Under the pieces are notes generated by a model, which was given only the letters and a program-made list of their open reading frames with translations, was not told the origin of the DNA and searched no databases. A program made the translations under genes and the position numbers. A DNA stretch of 6,501 nucleotides from Caldifarciminota bacterium (lineage in GTDB: Bacteria; WOR-3; Hydrothermia; WGAB01): positions 1-6,501 of the forward strand of contig WGAB01000233.1 of assembly GCA_015489295.1 (NCBI GenBank), written 5' to 3'. Below, in pieces: positions 1 to 5,923 of this stretch (its first letter is position 1; every line of letters begins with the position of its first letter).

Positions 1-628
1 GCCGGGCCCGCAGAGCCCGTACCAATGCCTCGGCTACGGTGCCCTTGTCGTAGGGTGCCACGGTGACAAAGAAGCGGCCCCGGCCGACCCGGAACCCGGC
101 CTCCTGAAAGGCCTGAACCACCTGGGAGCGCACCTCTGGAGAGATCCACAGGGGCGGAATCCCCCGGCGCCGGCGCGCCTTTGCGGCGAGCTCCGGGGAA
201 AGGCCGGTGATGCGAACCCACTCCTCCGCCGAAAGCTCGGTGGCGAAGCGCACGGTGCCTTTGGGGAAGCGCTCCAGGAGTTGCCGGATCCGTTCGGTTG
301 CCGAACCGATCTCCTGTTCCCACACCCGCCACCCGGGGGCCTCCCGGGCTGTTCCCTGGAACCGGTAGCCGTACCGGCCCAGCACCCGGGGCCTGAGCCA
401 GGCGGGCTGGGCCTCCCGGAAGGCGATGCCGAAGCCGTTTTCGTAGGAAAAGGCCGGAGGCAGCGCCAGTTCCCGGCTCCAGTAGGCCATTTCGGGCAGG
501 GTTTTGCTGGACACGGGCACGAGCAGGGCCCCCTTTTTTCGGCAACAGTTCAGGGCAGGGCGGGCGGCGTCAAACCGGTACGCGGAATCCAGCAGGGTTC
601 CGTCCAGGTCGGAGAGGACCATCCTCAT
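1..628 (-). CDS. Mannosyl-3-phosphoglycerate phosphatase family HAD-IIB hydrolase (C-terminus off window)
   Basis: Partial: 209 codons are open from an ATG at 628 to the left edge. Seen: HAD motif I, SDLDGTLLD, at residues 6-14 (D7 and D9 as nucleophile and acid/base); the family signature PVSSKT at 38-43, with motif II serine at S40/S41; YENG at 62-65; a cap segment with ITGLSPELAAKARRRR at 140-155 that resembles the conserved TGL..E.A..A..R pattern of this family; and YDKG at 193-196, giving the motif III lysine. The motif IV GDxxND region would lie outside the window. Known: the family dephosphorylates mannosyl-3-phosphoglycerate, or glucosyl-3-phosphoglycerate in some members, to make the compatible solutes mannosylglycerate or glucosylglycerate in the cytoplasm. 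Some relatives such as E. coli YedP have less certain roles, so the substrate is not settled. A second ATG at 622 is an alternative start; the AGGGTG ahead of the first ATG is a weak ribosome binding site for either. The gap to mgtE is 24 bp, so co-transcription is likely. Confidence 0.82.
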   Translation of the reverse strand, partial: MRMVLSDLDGTLLDSAYRFDAARPALNCCRKKGALLVPVSSKTLPEMAYWSRELALPPAFSYENGFGIAFREAQPAWLRPRVLGRYGYRFQGTAREAPGWRVWEQEIGSATERIRQLLERFPKGTVRFATELSAEEWVRITGLSPELAAKARRRRGIPPLWISPEVRSQVVQAFQEAGFRVGRGRFFVTVAPYDKGTVAEALVRALRAR

Positions 629-652
629 GGCACCCTAAGGATACAGGGGGTG

Positions 653-2008
653 TTACCGCGTAAGGGACTTCAGGAACAGGGTGGAGAGCCCCAGGAAAAA
701 GAAGTAGCCGGTGACATCGGTAAAGGTGGTCACGATGACGCCGGAGGCAGTGGCCGGATCCCCGCCCAGTGCGCGGATGGCCAGGGGCACCAGGAACCCG
801 GCGATGCAGGCCACCACCATATTGGCCACCAGGGCGGCGAATACGAGCAGGCCGAAGAGGGGTTTTCCGACCCAGATCCAGGCGATGAGGCCGGAGGCCA
901 TGCCCACCACCAGGCCCACCATGAGGCCGGTAAGAAACTCGTTAACGATGATCCGGGCGGCATCGTGTTTGCTGATCTCCCCCAGGGCCAGCGAACGCAC
1001 GGTCAGGGCCAGGGCCTGGATGCCGGCGTTGCCGCCCATGCCGGCGATCACGGGCATGAACACGGCAAGGTAGGCAAAGGCGTCGATGGCGTTCTTAAAG
1101 AGGCTCACCACGGCCGAGGCCAGAAAGGCGGTACCCAGGTTGGCCAGAAGCCAGGGGATCCGCGCCCGGGCCGAGTTCCAGGGCGGCAGCAGCAGGCTTT
1201 CGATCCGGCTCAGGCCCGACAGTCGAGCGATGTCTTCGGAGGCCTCCTCCTCCAGCACATCCAGGATGTCGTCGACGGTGATCACGCCCAGCAGGCGATC
1301 CTGCTCGTCCACCACCGGCAGGTAAAAGAGGTCGTACTTTTCAAAGACCCGCACCACCTCCTCCTGATCCAGGGTGGCGGGCACGGTAGGGGTTTCCTTG
1401 ACCAAGACGCCGATGCGCCGGTCCTCCGGGGCATCGATCAGGTCCCGCAGGGGAACCACGCCCTTGAAGCGGCCCTGGCGATCGATCACGAAGATGAGGG
1501 ACACATCGTCTTCCCACTCTTTGACGCGTTTCAGGGCTTCCCGTACGGGGGTGTCCTCGGGCAGGGCCAGGAACTCCTTGCTCATCAAGCCGCCGGCGGT
1601 ATTCTCGGGATAGGTCAAAAGCTCGCGGAGTTCCCGGCGTTCCTCTTCGTCCACCAGGGAAAGGATCTTTTCGCGTTCTTCCTGATCCAGTTCGCCCAGG
1701 AAGTCGGCGGCGTCGTCGGTGTCCATCTCCTCCACGAGTTCGTGGATCTGCTGGTCCGACAGGGTCTCCAGGATTTCCTCCAGGGGCTGTTCCTCCAGAT
1801 AGATCAGCACCTCAGCCTGGAGTTCGTGGGGCAGATAGCGGAACACCTGCACCCGCCAATCGGAGGAGAGCCGTTCCAGCACCCGGGCCACATCCTGGGG
1901 ATGTTTGTTCGAGAGGAACACCGCAATGCGCCGGGGATCGTGGGTCCGCTGCAGGACTTCCACGATCTCCAGCAGTTTATCAATGCGGGTGAGGGCCTTC
2001 TGTTTCAC
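653..2008 (-). CDS. mgtE: MgtE-type magnesium channel/transporter
   Basis: Complete at 451 aa, the usual MgtE length. Layout: cytoplasmic N-domain of helical repeats (about 10-130), two CBS domains (about 138-195 and 200-255), an acidic connecting helix with EEEASEDIARLSG at 253-265, and a membrane domain of about five helices from residue 284. Hallmarks seen: RIPWLLANL at 283-291, PVIAGMGGNAGIQ at 319-331, and DPATASGVIVTTFTDVTG at 417-434. D431 sits in the TTxxDxxG motif that holds the pore aspartate of Thermus thermophilus MgtE. Known: MgtE is a dimeric inner-membrane Mg2+ channel gated by Mg2+ binding between the N, CBS and connecting-helix parts; the acidic residues needed for this look present. 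The start is GTG, chosen because GGAAGG lies 8 nt upstream; it makes the gene overlap its upstream neighbour by 29 bp. No riboswitch is visible before it, in keeping with its internal operon position. Confidence 0.96.
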   Translation of the reverse strand: MKQKALTRIDKLLEIVEVLQRTHDPRRIAVFLSNKHPQDVARVLERLSSDWRVQVFRYLPHELQAEVLIYLEEQPLEEILETLSDQQIHELVEEMDTDDAADFLGELDQEEREKILSLVDEEERRELRELLTYPENTAGGLMSKEFLALPEDTPVREALKRVKEWEDDVSLIFVIDRQGRFKGVVPLRDLIDAPEDRRIGVLVKETPTVPATLDQEEVVRVFEKYDLFYLPVVDEQDRLLGVITVDDILDVLEEEASEDIARLSGLSRIESLLLPPWNSARARIPWLLANLGTAFLASAVVSLFKNAIDAFAYLAVFMPVIAGMGGNAGIQALALTVRSLALGEISKHDAARIIVNEFLTGLMVGLVVGMASGLIAWIWVGKPLFGLLVFAALVANMVVACIAGFLVPLAIRALGGDPATASGVIVTTFTDVTGYFFFLGLSTLFLKSLTR

Positions 2009-2924
2009 CGGTCAATCCTTCCAGAATCATGTCCAGGTTGACCATCCCCACGGCATTGCCGAACTGGTCCACCACCACGGCGAAGGTCACTCCCTGTCGG
2101 CGCATCTGTTGCACGACCTTATCGATGGTCCAATCGCGGAACACAAAGGCTACGGGGCGGAGAAAGTCTTCCAGGGAATCGTTCTCCTGCACGCCGAAAA
2201 GGTCTTTAATATGAACGATGCCCACGATATGGTCAAGGCGTTCCCGGTACACCGGGAACCGCTCCAGGGTATACACCTCGGGAATCTTGAGCACTTCCTT
2301 GGGGGGCGTAGAGATTTCGACGGCGAAAATCTTGCGGATCGGGACCATGAGATTTTTCACGGGATCTCGGAAAAAATGGAGGGTGCGGACCAGGAACTGG
2401 AACTCGTCGGGATCCAGGTCCTTCTTTTCCCACCGACCTTTCCACAGAAGAGCCTCGATCTCGTCGGTAAGGGTATACTCGCGTTGTCGTCCCTCCAGGT
2501 TGCGGTACACCACCCGCTCCACGGCGTGAACGAAGGGCTGAAACAGGCGGTACAGGGCATAGATGAAGGGCGTAAGACGCCGGAGATAGGGGTCGGGGTT
2601 CAGCCGGGCGATGCTCTTGGGCAGGATCTCGCCGAAGAACACCACAAAGAAGGTGGTCAGGGTGCCGGCCACCAGAACCGCCATGCCCCGGCCCCCAAAG
2701 TTCAGAGACCAGCGGGTGAGCACCACAGCGGCCAGCACACTGAACAGATTGATGCTGAAAAGGACGGTGATGATCACCCGGTGGGGGTTCCGGACAAACT
2801 CCCGCAGGGGCGGGCGGAACCACTGGACCAGCACCCCCTTTTCCCGCACGATGTAGGCAATCTCGTAGGCCGCCGTTACCGCCACCGCCAGGATGCTGAG
2901 GACGAACACCACGAGCTCAATCAC
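1980..2924 (-). CDS. Short DUF21/CBS-pair membrane protein (CorC/CNNM-like paralogue lacking CorC domain)
   Basis: 314 aa, starting at GTG. Residues 1-140 form a DUF21-like membrane domain with three or four hydrophobic segments (about 2-24, 48-70, 80-100, 118-133). FGEILPKSIA at 97-106 matches the conserved GExxPK motif. A CBS pair follows (about 191-245 and 254-305), with ERFPVYRERLDHIVGIVHIKD at 221-241 and VVVDQFGNAVGMV at 283-295. The protein stops right after CBS2, so the CorC/HlyC domain of its upstream paralogue is absent. It also departs from the DUF21 consensus: AAYE (18-21) replaces SGSE and INLFSV (58-63) replaces ANLAVN. Known: CorC/CNNM proteins are dimeric Mg2+ (or related cation) transporters gated through the CBS domains. 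Inferred: it is a diverged duplicate of the preceding gene, perhaps its heterodimer partner or a regulatory subunit; independent transport is doubtful. It overlaps the upstream gene by 8 bp and mgtE by 29 bp. Confidence 0.9.
   Translation of the reverse strand: MIELVVFVLSILAVAVTAAYEIAYIVREKGVLVQWFRPPLREFVRNPHRVIITVLFSINLFSVLAAVVLTRWSLNFGGRGMAVLVAGTLTTFFVVFFGEILPKSIARLNPDPYLRRLTPFIYALYRLFQPFVHAVERVVYRNLEGRQREYTLTDEIEALLWKGRWEKKDLDPDEFQFLVRTLHFFRDPVKNLMVPIRKIFAVEISTPPKEVLKIPEVYTLERFPVYRERLDHIVGIVHIKDLFGVQENDSLEDFLRPVAFVFRDWTIDKVVQQMRRQGVTFAVVVDQFGNAVGMVNLDMILEGLTGETEGPHPH
2017..2022 (-). promoter_or_regulatory. Ribosome binding site for mgtE inside the preceding gene
   Basis: GGAAGG on the minus strand, 8 nt before the GTG at 2008-2006. 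It lies within the last codons of the upstream DUF21/CBS gene. It decides the GTG start and implies that mgtE is reached by ribosomes finishing the upstream gene. Confidence 0.7.
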
Positions 2925-4137
2925 GGGGAACCTCCTTCAGGGACACCTTCAGCCGGGCCACGGCCTCGCCCTCCTTGGCGAGGACCACGAACTGCACCGG
3001 GCCGATGGTCACGGCCTCGCCCTCCCGCGGCACCCGTCCCAGGTGCTCCAGGATGAGGGCCGAGAGGGTGCCGGTGTTGCCCAGGTTCACGCCGGTGAGC
3101 TCGGCGAACCGGGCCAGGTCCAGGTCGCCGGGCAGGATGTACTCGCGCGGCCCCACCTGCTTGATGAGCTGGGGCTCCTCTTCGAACTCCTCGGCCAGGG
3201 TTCCGAAGAAGAAGCGGGCGATGTCGCCCATGGTCACCAGGCCATCGGTGCCCCCGTACTCATCCACCACGATGGCCATCCGGGCCCCGGCCTTCCGGAA
3301 CTTCCGCACGAACTGCAAAAGGTTCAGGGTTTCGGGCACAAAGAGGGGCCGCTGGAGAAACCGACGCACCGGAACGCCCAGGTCGGTTTCGCCGCTCTTC
3401 ATGATCTGGGGAATCTCGATGAACCCCACCACATGGTCCAGGGTTTCCTGGTACACCGGAAACCGGCTGTGGCGGGTGGCCCGGAAGAGGTCCAGGGCTT
3501 CCTCCAGGGTGGCTTCATAGGGCAGGGCCTTGATTTCCGTTCGGGGGGTGGCGATGTCCTCCACGGTATAGGACAGGAACAACACCCCCCGTTCCAGCAG
3601 CCGCAGGGCGGGCTCCTGGGACCCCCGCACCAGCTGCAGGATCTCCTCCTCGGTTAACGGAGGCTGGGCCTGGATCCCCAGCCGCGACAGCCAGGACACA
3701 ATGGCCGACAGGGGCACCAGCAGGGGCGAGAGCAGGTAATACACCCCCAGGTTCAGCCCGGCGCTCCAGCGGGCAAAGGTTCGGGGAAAGGTCAGGGCCA
3801 GGGCCTTGGGCGACACCTCGGACACCACCAGCAGGATCAGGGTGAAGGACCCCACGTCCAGCAGGGTTTTCCAGGGCTCTGCCAGAGCCGCCAGATAAAG
3901 CCCGGTCAGCACCGAATAGAGCGACGACGCAAAGGAGTTTACCGCCAGGTTGGCGGTGAGCACCATCACCAGAAAGCGGTGGGGTTTTTCCAGGAGGCGG
4001 CGCATCCACCGGCCCACCCGCCCCGGCTCCTCCAGGAGGTGCTTTCGGGAAAGGGTGAAATAGGCCACCTCCGAGCCGGAAAACACGAAGGAAAGGAAAA
4101 GCAGAAACGCGAGGATCAGCACGTACCCCAGCAACAT
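2917..4137 (-). CDS. CorC/CNNM family (HlyC/CorC) transporter: DUF21, CBS pair, CorC domain
   Basis: Complete at 406 aa, near the usual 400-440 aa. The DUF21 membrane domain covers about 1-155 with four hydrophobic segments (about 3-20, 55-85, 95-115, 130-150). FSGSEVAYFTLSR at 19-31 and TANLAVNSF at 61-69 match the conserved polar motifs; SEVSPK at 106-111 is a variant of GExxPK. CBS1 is about 196-248 and contains SRFPVYQETLDHVVGFIEI at 224-242. CBS2 is about 260-312 with AIVVDEYGGTDGLVTMGD at 288-305. The C-terminal CorC/HlyC domain (about 325-400) has YILPGDLDL at 333-341 and LGRVPREGE at 366-374. Known: this family moves Mg2+ or related divalent cations across the inner membrane; the old haemolysin label is misleading. 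The ATG at 4137 follows GAGGG by 9 nt. A 104-bp spacer separates it from ybeY, the only place upstream of the magnesium genes where a separate promoter could sit, though none is evident. Confidence 0.94.
   Translation of the reverse strand: MLLGYVLILAFLLFLSFVFSGSEVAYFTLSRKHLLEEPGRVGRWMRRLLEKPHRFLVMVLTANLAVNSFASSLYSVLTGLYLAALAEPWKTLLDVGSFTLILLVVSEVSPKALALTFPRTFARWSAGLNLGVYYLLSPLLVPLSAIVSWLSRLGIQAQPPLTEEEILQLVRGSQEPALRLLERGVLFLSYTVEDIATPRTEIKALPYEATLEEALDLFRATRHSRFPVYQETLDHVVGFIEIPQIMKSGETDLGVPVRRFLQRPLFVPETLNLLQFVRKFRKAGARMAIVVDEYGGTDGLVTMGDIARFFFGTLAEEFEEEPQLIKQVGPREYILPGDLDLARFAELTGVNLGNTGTLSALILEHLGRVPREGEAVTIGPVQFVVLAKEGEAVARLKVSLKEVPRD
2930..2937 (-). promoter_or_regulatory. Strong Shine-Dalgarno for the second DUF21/CBS gene
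   Basis: AAGGAGGT on the minus strand, a near-perfect anti-SD match ending about 6 nt before the GTG at 2924-2922. It is embedded in the KEV codons near the end of the upstream gene. It fixes the GTG start and produces an 8-bp GTGATTGA overlap with the upstream stop codon, typical of translational coupling. Confidence 0.8.
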
Positions 4138-4241
4138 GGACCTACACCCTCAAAACGTTCTTCGGTTTGGGGATTCGCGGAGGGGAAAGACCCTTTCGGT
4201 ACGTTGCCGCTGCAAACCCACCGCCCGTGTCCTCCATGGGG
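4138..4241 (-). other. 104-bp spacer between ybeY and the CorC/CNNM gene, with inverted repeats
   Basis: The largest gene-free stretch in the window. In the + coordinates it holds a GAAAG/CTTTC inverted repeat (4185-4189 with 4193-4197), a TTGC/GCAA repeat (4204-4207 with 4212-4215), and an outer pair GGTTTG/CAAACC (4164-4169 with 4213-4218) that would enclose the first hairpin and compete with the second. No T-tract follows any stem on the minus strand, so a Rho-independent terminator is unlikely. No -10/-35 pair was convincing. It was not recognised as a known riboswitch. A 31-codon frame also spans it and is listed separately. Confidence 0.4.
4142..4237 (-). CDS. Possible 31-aa small ORF in the ybeY-CorC spacer
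   Basis: An ATG at 4237 opens 31 codons ending in TAG at 4144-4142, only 4 nt before the CorC/CNNM ATG. GGAAGG at 4250-4245, overlapping the end of ybeY, lies 7 nt ahead of the ATG, a good ribosome binding position. The peptide begins MEDTGGGFAAATYRKG and is rich in Gly, Pro, Lys and Arg; no family, membrane segment or signal peptide was recognised. Against coding: third-position GC is about 63%, apparently lower than in the neighbouring genes, and a frame this short is expected by chance in GC-rich DNA. It could instead act as a leader whose translation couples ybeY to the CorC/CNNM gene. Confidence 0.2.
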   Translation of the reverse strand: MEDTGGGFAAATYRKGLSPPRIPKPKNVLRV

Positions 4242-4667
4242 TTACCTTCCCGAGCCCCCGGCCTCCTGCAGTCGACGCTCCAGATCCTCCAGAACCTCCT
4301 GCTGCACCTGCTCCATGGCCGCTGCCCAGCTCTTCACCTTGTGGTCGTAGCCCGAGAGGTGCAGCAAACCATGCACCGCGTAGTACACGAGGCCGGTTTT
4401 CCAGTCCGCTTCGCCGAACTCCCGCCGGGTGGTTTCCACCGACACGTACACCTCGGCCTCGTCCCCCAGGTCAAAGGCCAGCACGTTGGTGGGCCGGTCC
4501 CGGCCCAGGAATTCCCGATTCAGGTGGGTAATGTAGGCATCGTCCACCAGGATGACGGTGGCTTCCCTGAGCCGGTACCGCCGCGCGTAGGTGGCCAGCA
4601 GTTCCTCCATTTGCCTGAGAAACCCTTCGGACAGCGGGTAAACCTCCTGGTGATTCACCACCTTCAT
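4242..4667 (-). CDS. ybeY: YbeY endoribonuclease (rRNA maturation factor)
   Basis: Complete at 141 aa, within the family's usual 140-180 aa. The zinc site HGLLHLSGYDH occupies 99-109, with ligands H99, H103 and H109. The upstream RPTNVLAFDL at 58-67 matches the TDVLSFP-type motif, and the order of strands and helices fits the UPF0054 fold. Known: YbeY is a cytoplasmic metal-dependent single-strand endoribonuclease involved in 16S rRNA 3'-end maturation and ribosome quality control; it is usually encoded beside phoH (ybeZ), as here with one gene between. The ATG at 4667 overlaps the upstream TGA as ATGA, and GAGGTG lies 5 nt before it, so translation is coupled to the HD-domain gene. The C-terminal tail after residue 110 is a charged helix ending in GGSGR. 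Nothing appears broken. Confidence 0.97.
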   Translation of the reverse strand: MKVVNHQEVYPLSEGFLRQMEELLATYARRYRLREATVILVDDAYITHLNREFLGRDRPTNVLAFDLGDEAEVYVSVETTRREFGEADWKTGLVYYAVHGLLHLSGYDHKVKSWAAAMEQVQQEVLEDLERRLQEAGGSGR

Positions 4668-5923
4668 TGGCCCACCTCGGGGTATTCGATGCGGGGATGG
4701 AAAATCCCCTTCAGGGCCTGCAGAAAGGCCTCCTCAATGAGGCCCAGGTCTCGACGGGTCAGGTCGGTATCGTCCAGCTGGCCCTCGTTCCACTTGCCCT
4801 CCAGCACCTGGTGGGTCAGGGTTCGAATCTCGTACAGGGTGGGGTTCTTCAGGCTGCGGATGGCGGCCTCCACGGAGTCGGCCAGCATGATGAGGGCCTC
4901 CAGCTTGTTGCGGGGACGGGGGCCGGGATAGCGGTAGTCGTCCTCCCTGACCTCGCCCTGGGTCTCCAGCGCCTTGGCGAAGAAGGGGCGGATCAGGGAG
5001 GTGCCGTGATGGGTCTGGATCACCCCCACGATTTCCCTGGGCAGGCCGTACTGCTGGGCCATCTTCAGCCCCTCGGTCACATGGCCCACCAGGATCCGTA
5101 CGCTCTCTTCCGGGGGCAGGGCATCGTGGGGATTCTCCGAGCCCATCTGGTTTTCGATGAAAAGGTGCGGATTCTTGAGCTTGCCGATGTCATGGTACAG
5201 TGCCGCCACCCGGGCCAGCAGGGGATTGATGCCCAGGGCCCGGGCCGCCGCCTCGGCCAGGTGCGCCACGTTCAGGCTGTGGGTAAAGGTTCCGGGTGCC
5301 CGCTGGGCCAGCTCCCGCAAAAGCGGCGCGTTGGTGTTGGACAGTTCCAGCAACAGGAAATCGGTGGACACCTGGAAAAAGCGTTCGTACAGCGGCAGCA
5401 CCCCCAGCACCGAGAGGCCGGAAATCACGGCCGAAAGCACGGTCCAGGTGGCGATCTTTACCGGGTTGACCACCCCGGCCCAGAACACGAAGGCCAGGAT
5501 TCCGGCCACCGCTGCCACCAGGACCACAATGCGGTAAATGGAGTATCGGTCGTGGAAATAGGTGGCCGTGAAGGCCGCGGTCCACCCGGCGAAGGTGTTG
5601 TACATCAAAAGATCAAAGGGACGATGGACCGACTGCAGGGCGGCCGCCAGGGCCCCGGAAACCATCAGGGTCAAAAGAAGAGAGGTTTCCAGGTCCACGG
5701 TCATGTGCACCATGACGGCCAGGAAGGGCAACAGCGTGAACATGGGGTAGGTGCGCGCGACGAAAAGCCCCACCAGGAAGGGCACGCCGATGGCCACCAC
5801 CAGGGCGGCCAGCCGGGGGCGCGACAGGGGACGGCGGTCCCGGGTGAGCCAAAAATAAAACACCAGGGCCAACAGAAAACCTGCTTCCACAGCCACAAGA
5901 CCTGGAAGGAGGGCAGAGGTCAT
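4664..5923 (-). CDS. 7-TM HD-domain phosphohydrolase (PgpH-like), lacking extracytoplasmic domain
   Basis: 419 aa. The N-terminal 183 residues contain about seven hydrophobic segments (about 5-26, 38-57, 61-74, 80-97, 104-122, 130-152, 157-178), matching the 7TMR-7TM module. A cytoplasmic HD domain follows. Likely metal and catalytic residues are H215 (THS), H244-D245 (YHDIGK), H281 (GHVTEG), H305-H306 (THHGTS) and D349 (LADSVEA). The family blocks [20 protein letters not shown] (331-350) and HPRIEYP (409-415) are intact. Known: full-length PgpH proteins hydrolyse cyclic di-AMP and carry a large 7TMR-HDED domain between an N-terminal helix and the 7-TM module, giving about 700-850 aa. That domain is absent here. 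The ATG at 5923 overlaps the phoH stop as ATGA, and GGGGAGGG lies 8 nt before it, so the short start is real rather than a truncated call. The active site looks competent; substrate and trigger are inferred. Confidence 0.92.
   Translation of the reverse strand: MTSALLPGLVAVEAGFLLALVFYFWLTRDRRPLSRPRLAALVVAIGVPFLVGLFVARTYPMFTLLPFLAVMVHMTVDLETSLLLTLMVSGALAAALQSVHRPFDLLMYNTFAGWTAAFTATYFHDRYSIYRIVVLVAAVAGILAFVFWAGVVNPVKIATWTVLSAVISGLSVLGVLPLYERFFQVSTDFLLLELSNTNAPLLRELAQRAPGTFTHSLNVAHLAEAAARALGINPLLARVAALYHDIGKLKNPHLFIENQMGSENPHDALPPEESVRILVGHVTEGLKMAQQYGLPREIVGVIQTHHGTSLIRPFFAKALETQGEVREDDYRYPGPRPRNKLEALIMLADSVEAAIRSLKNPTLYEIRTLTHQVLEGKWNEGQLDDTDLTRRDLGLIEEAFLQALKGIFHPRIEYPEVGQ

Noticed and set aside
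281..2041. A 586-codon open frame on the plus strand
   Set aside because: It lies opposite mgtE and the phosphatase gene. Its product is a low-complexity run of Gly, His, Gln and Pro with no recognisable domain. It is the antisense shadow of GC-rich coding sequence.
1905..3056. A 383-codon open frame on the plus strand
   Set aside because: It is antisense to the second DUF21/CBS gene and runs across three gene boundaries. The product is His/Gly/Pro-rich and unlike any family.
4182..4197. Possible Rho-independent terminator after ybeY
   Set aside because: The GAAAG/CTTTC stem is only 5 bp with a 3-nt loop and is not followed by a T-tract on the minus strand.
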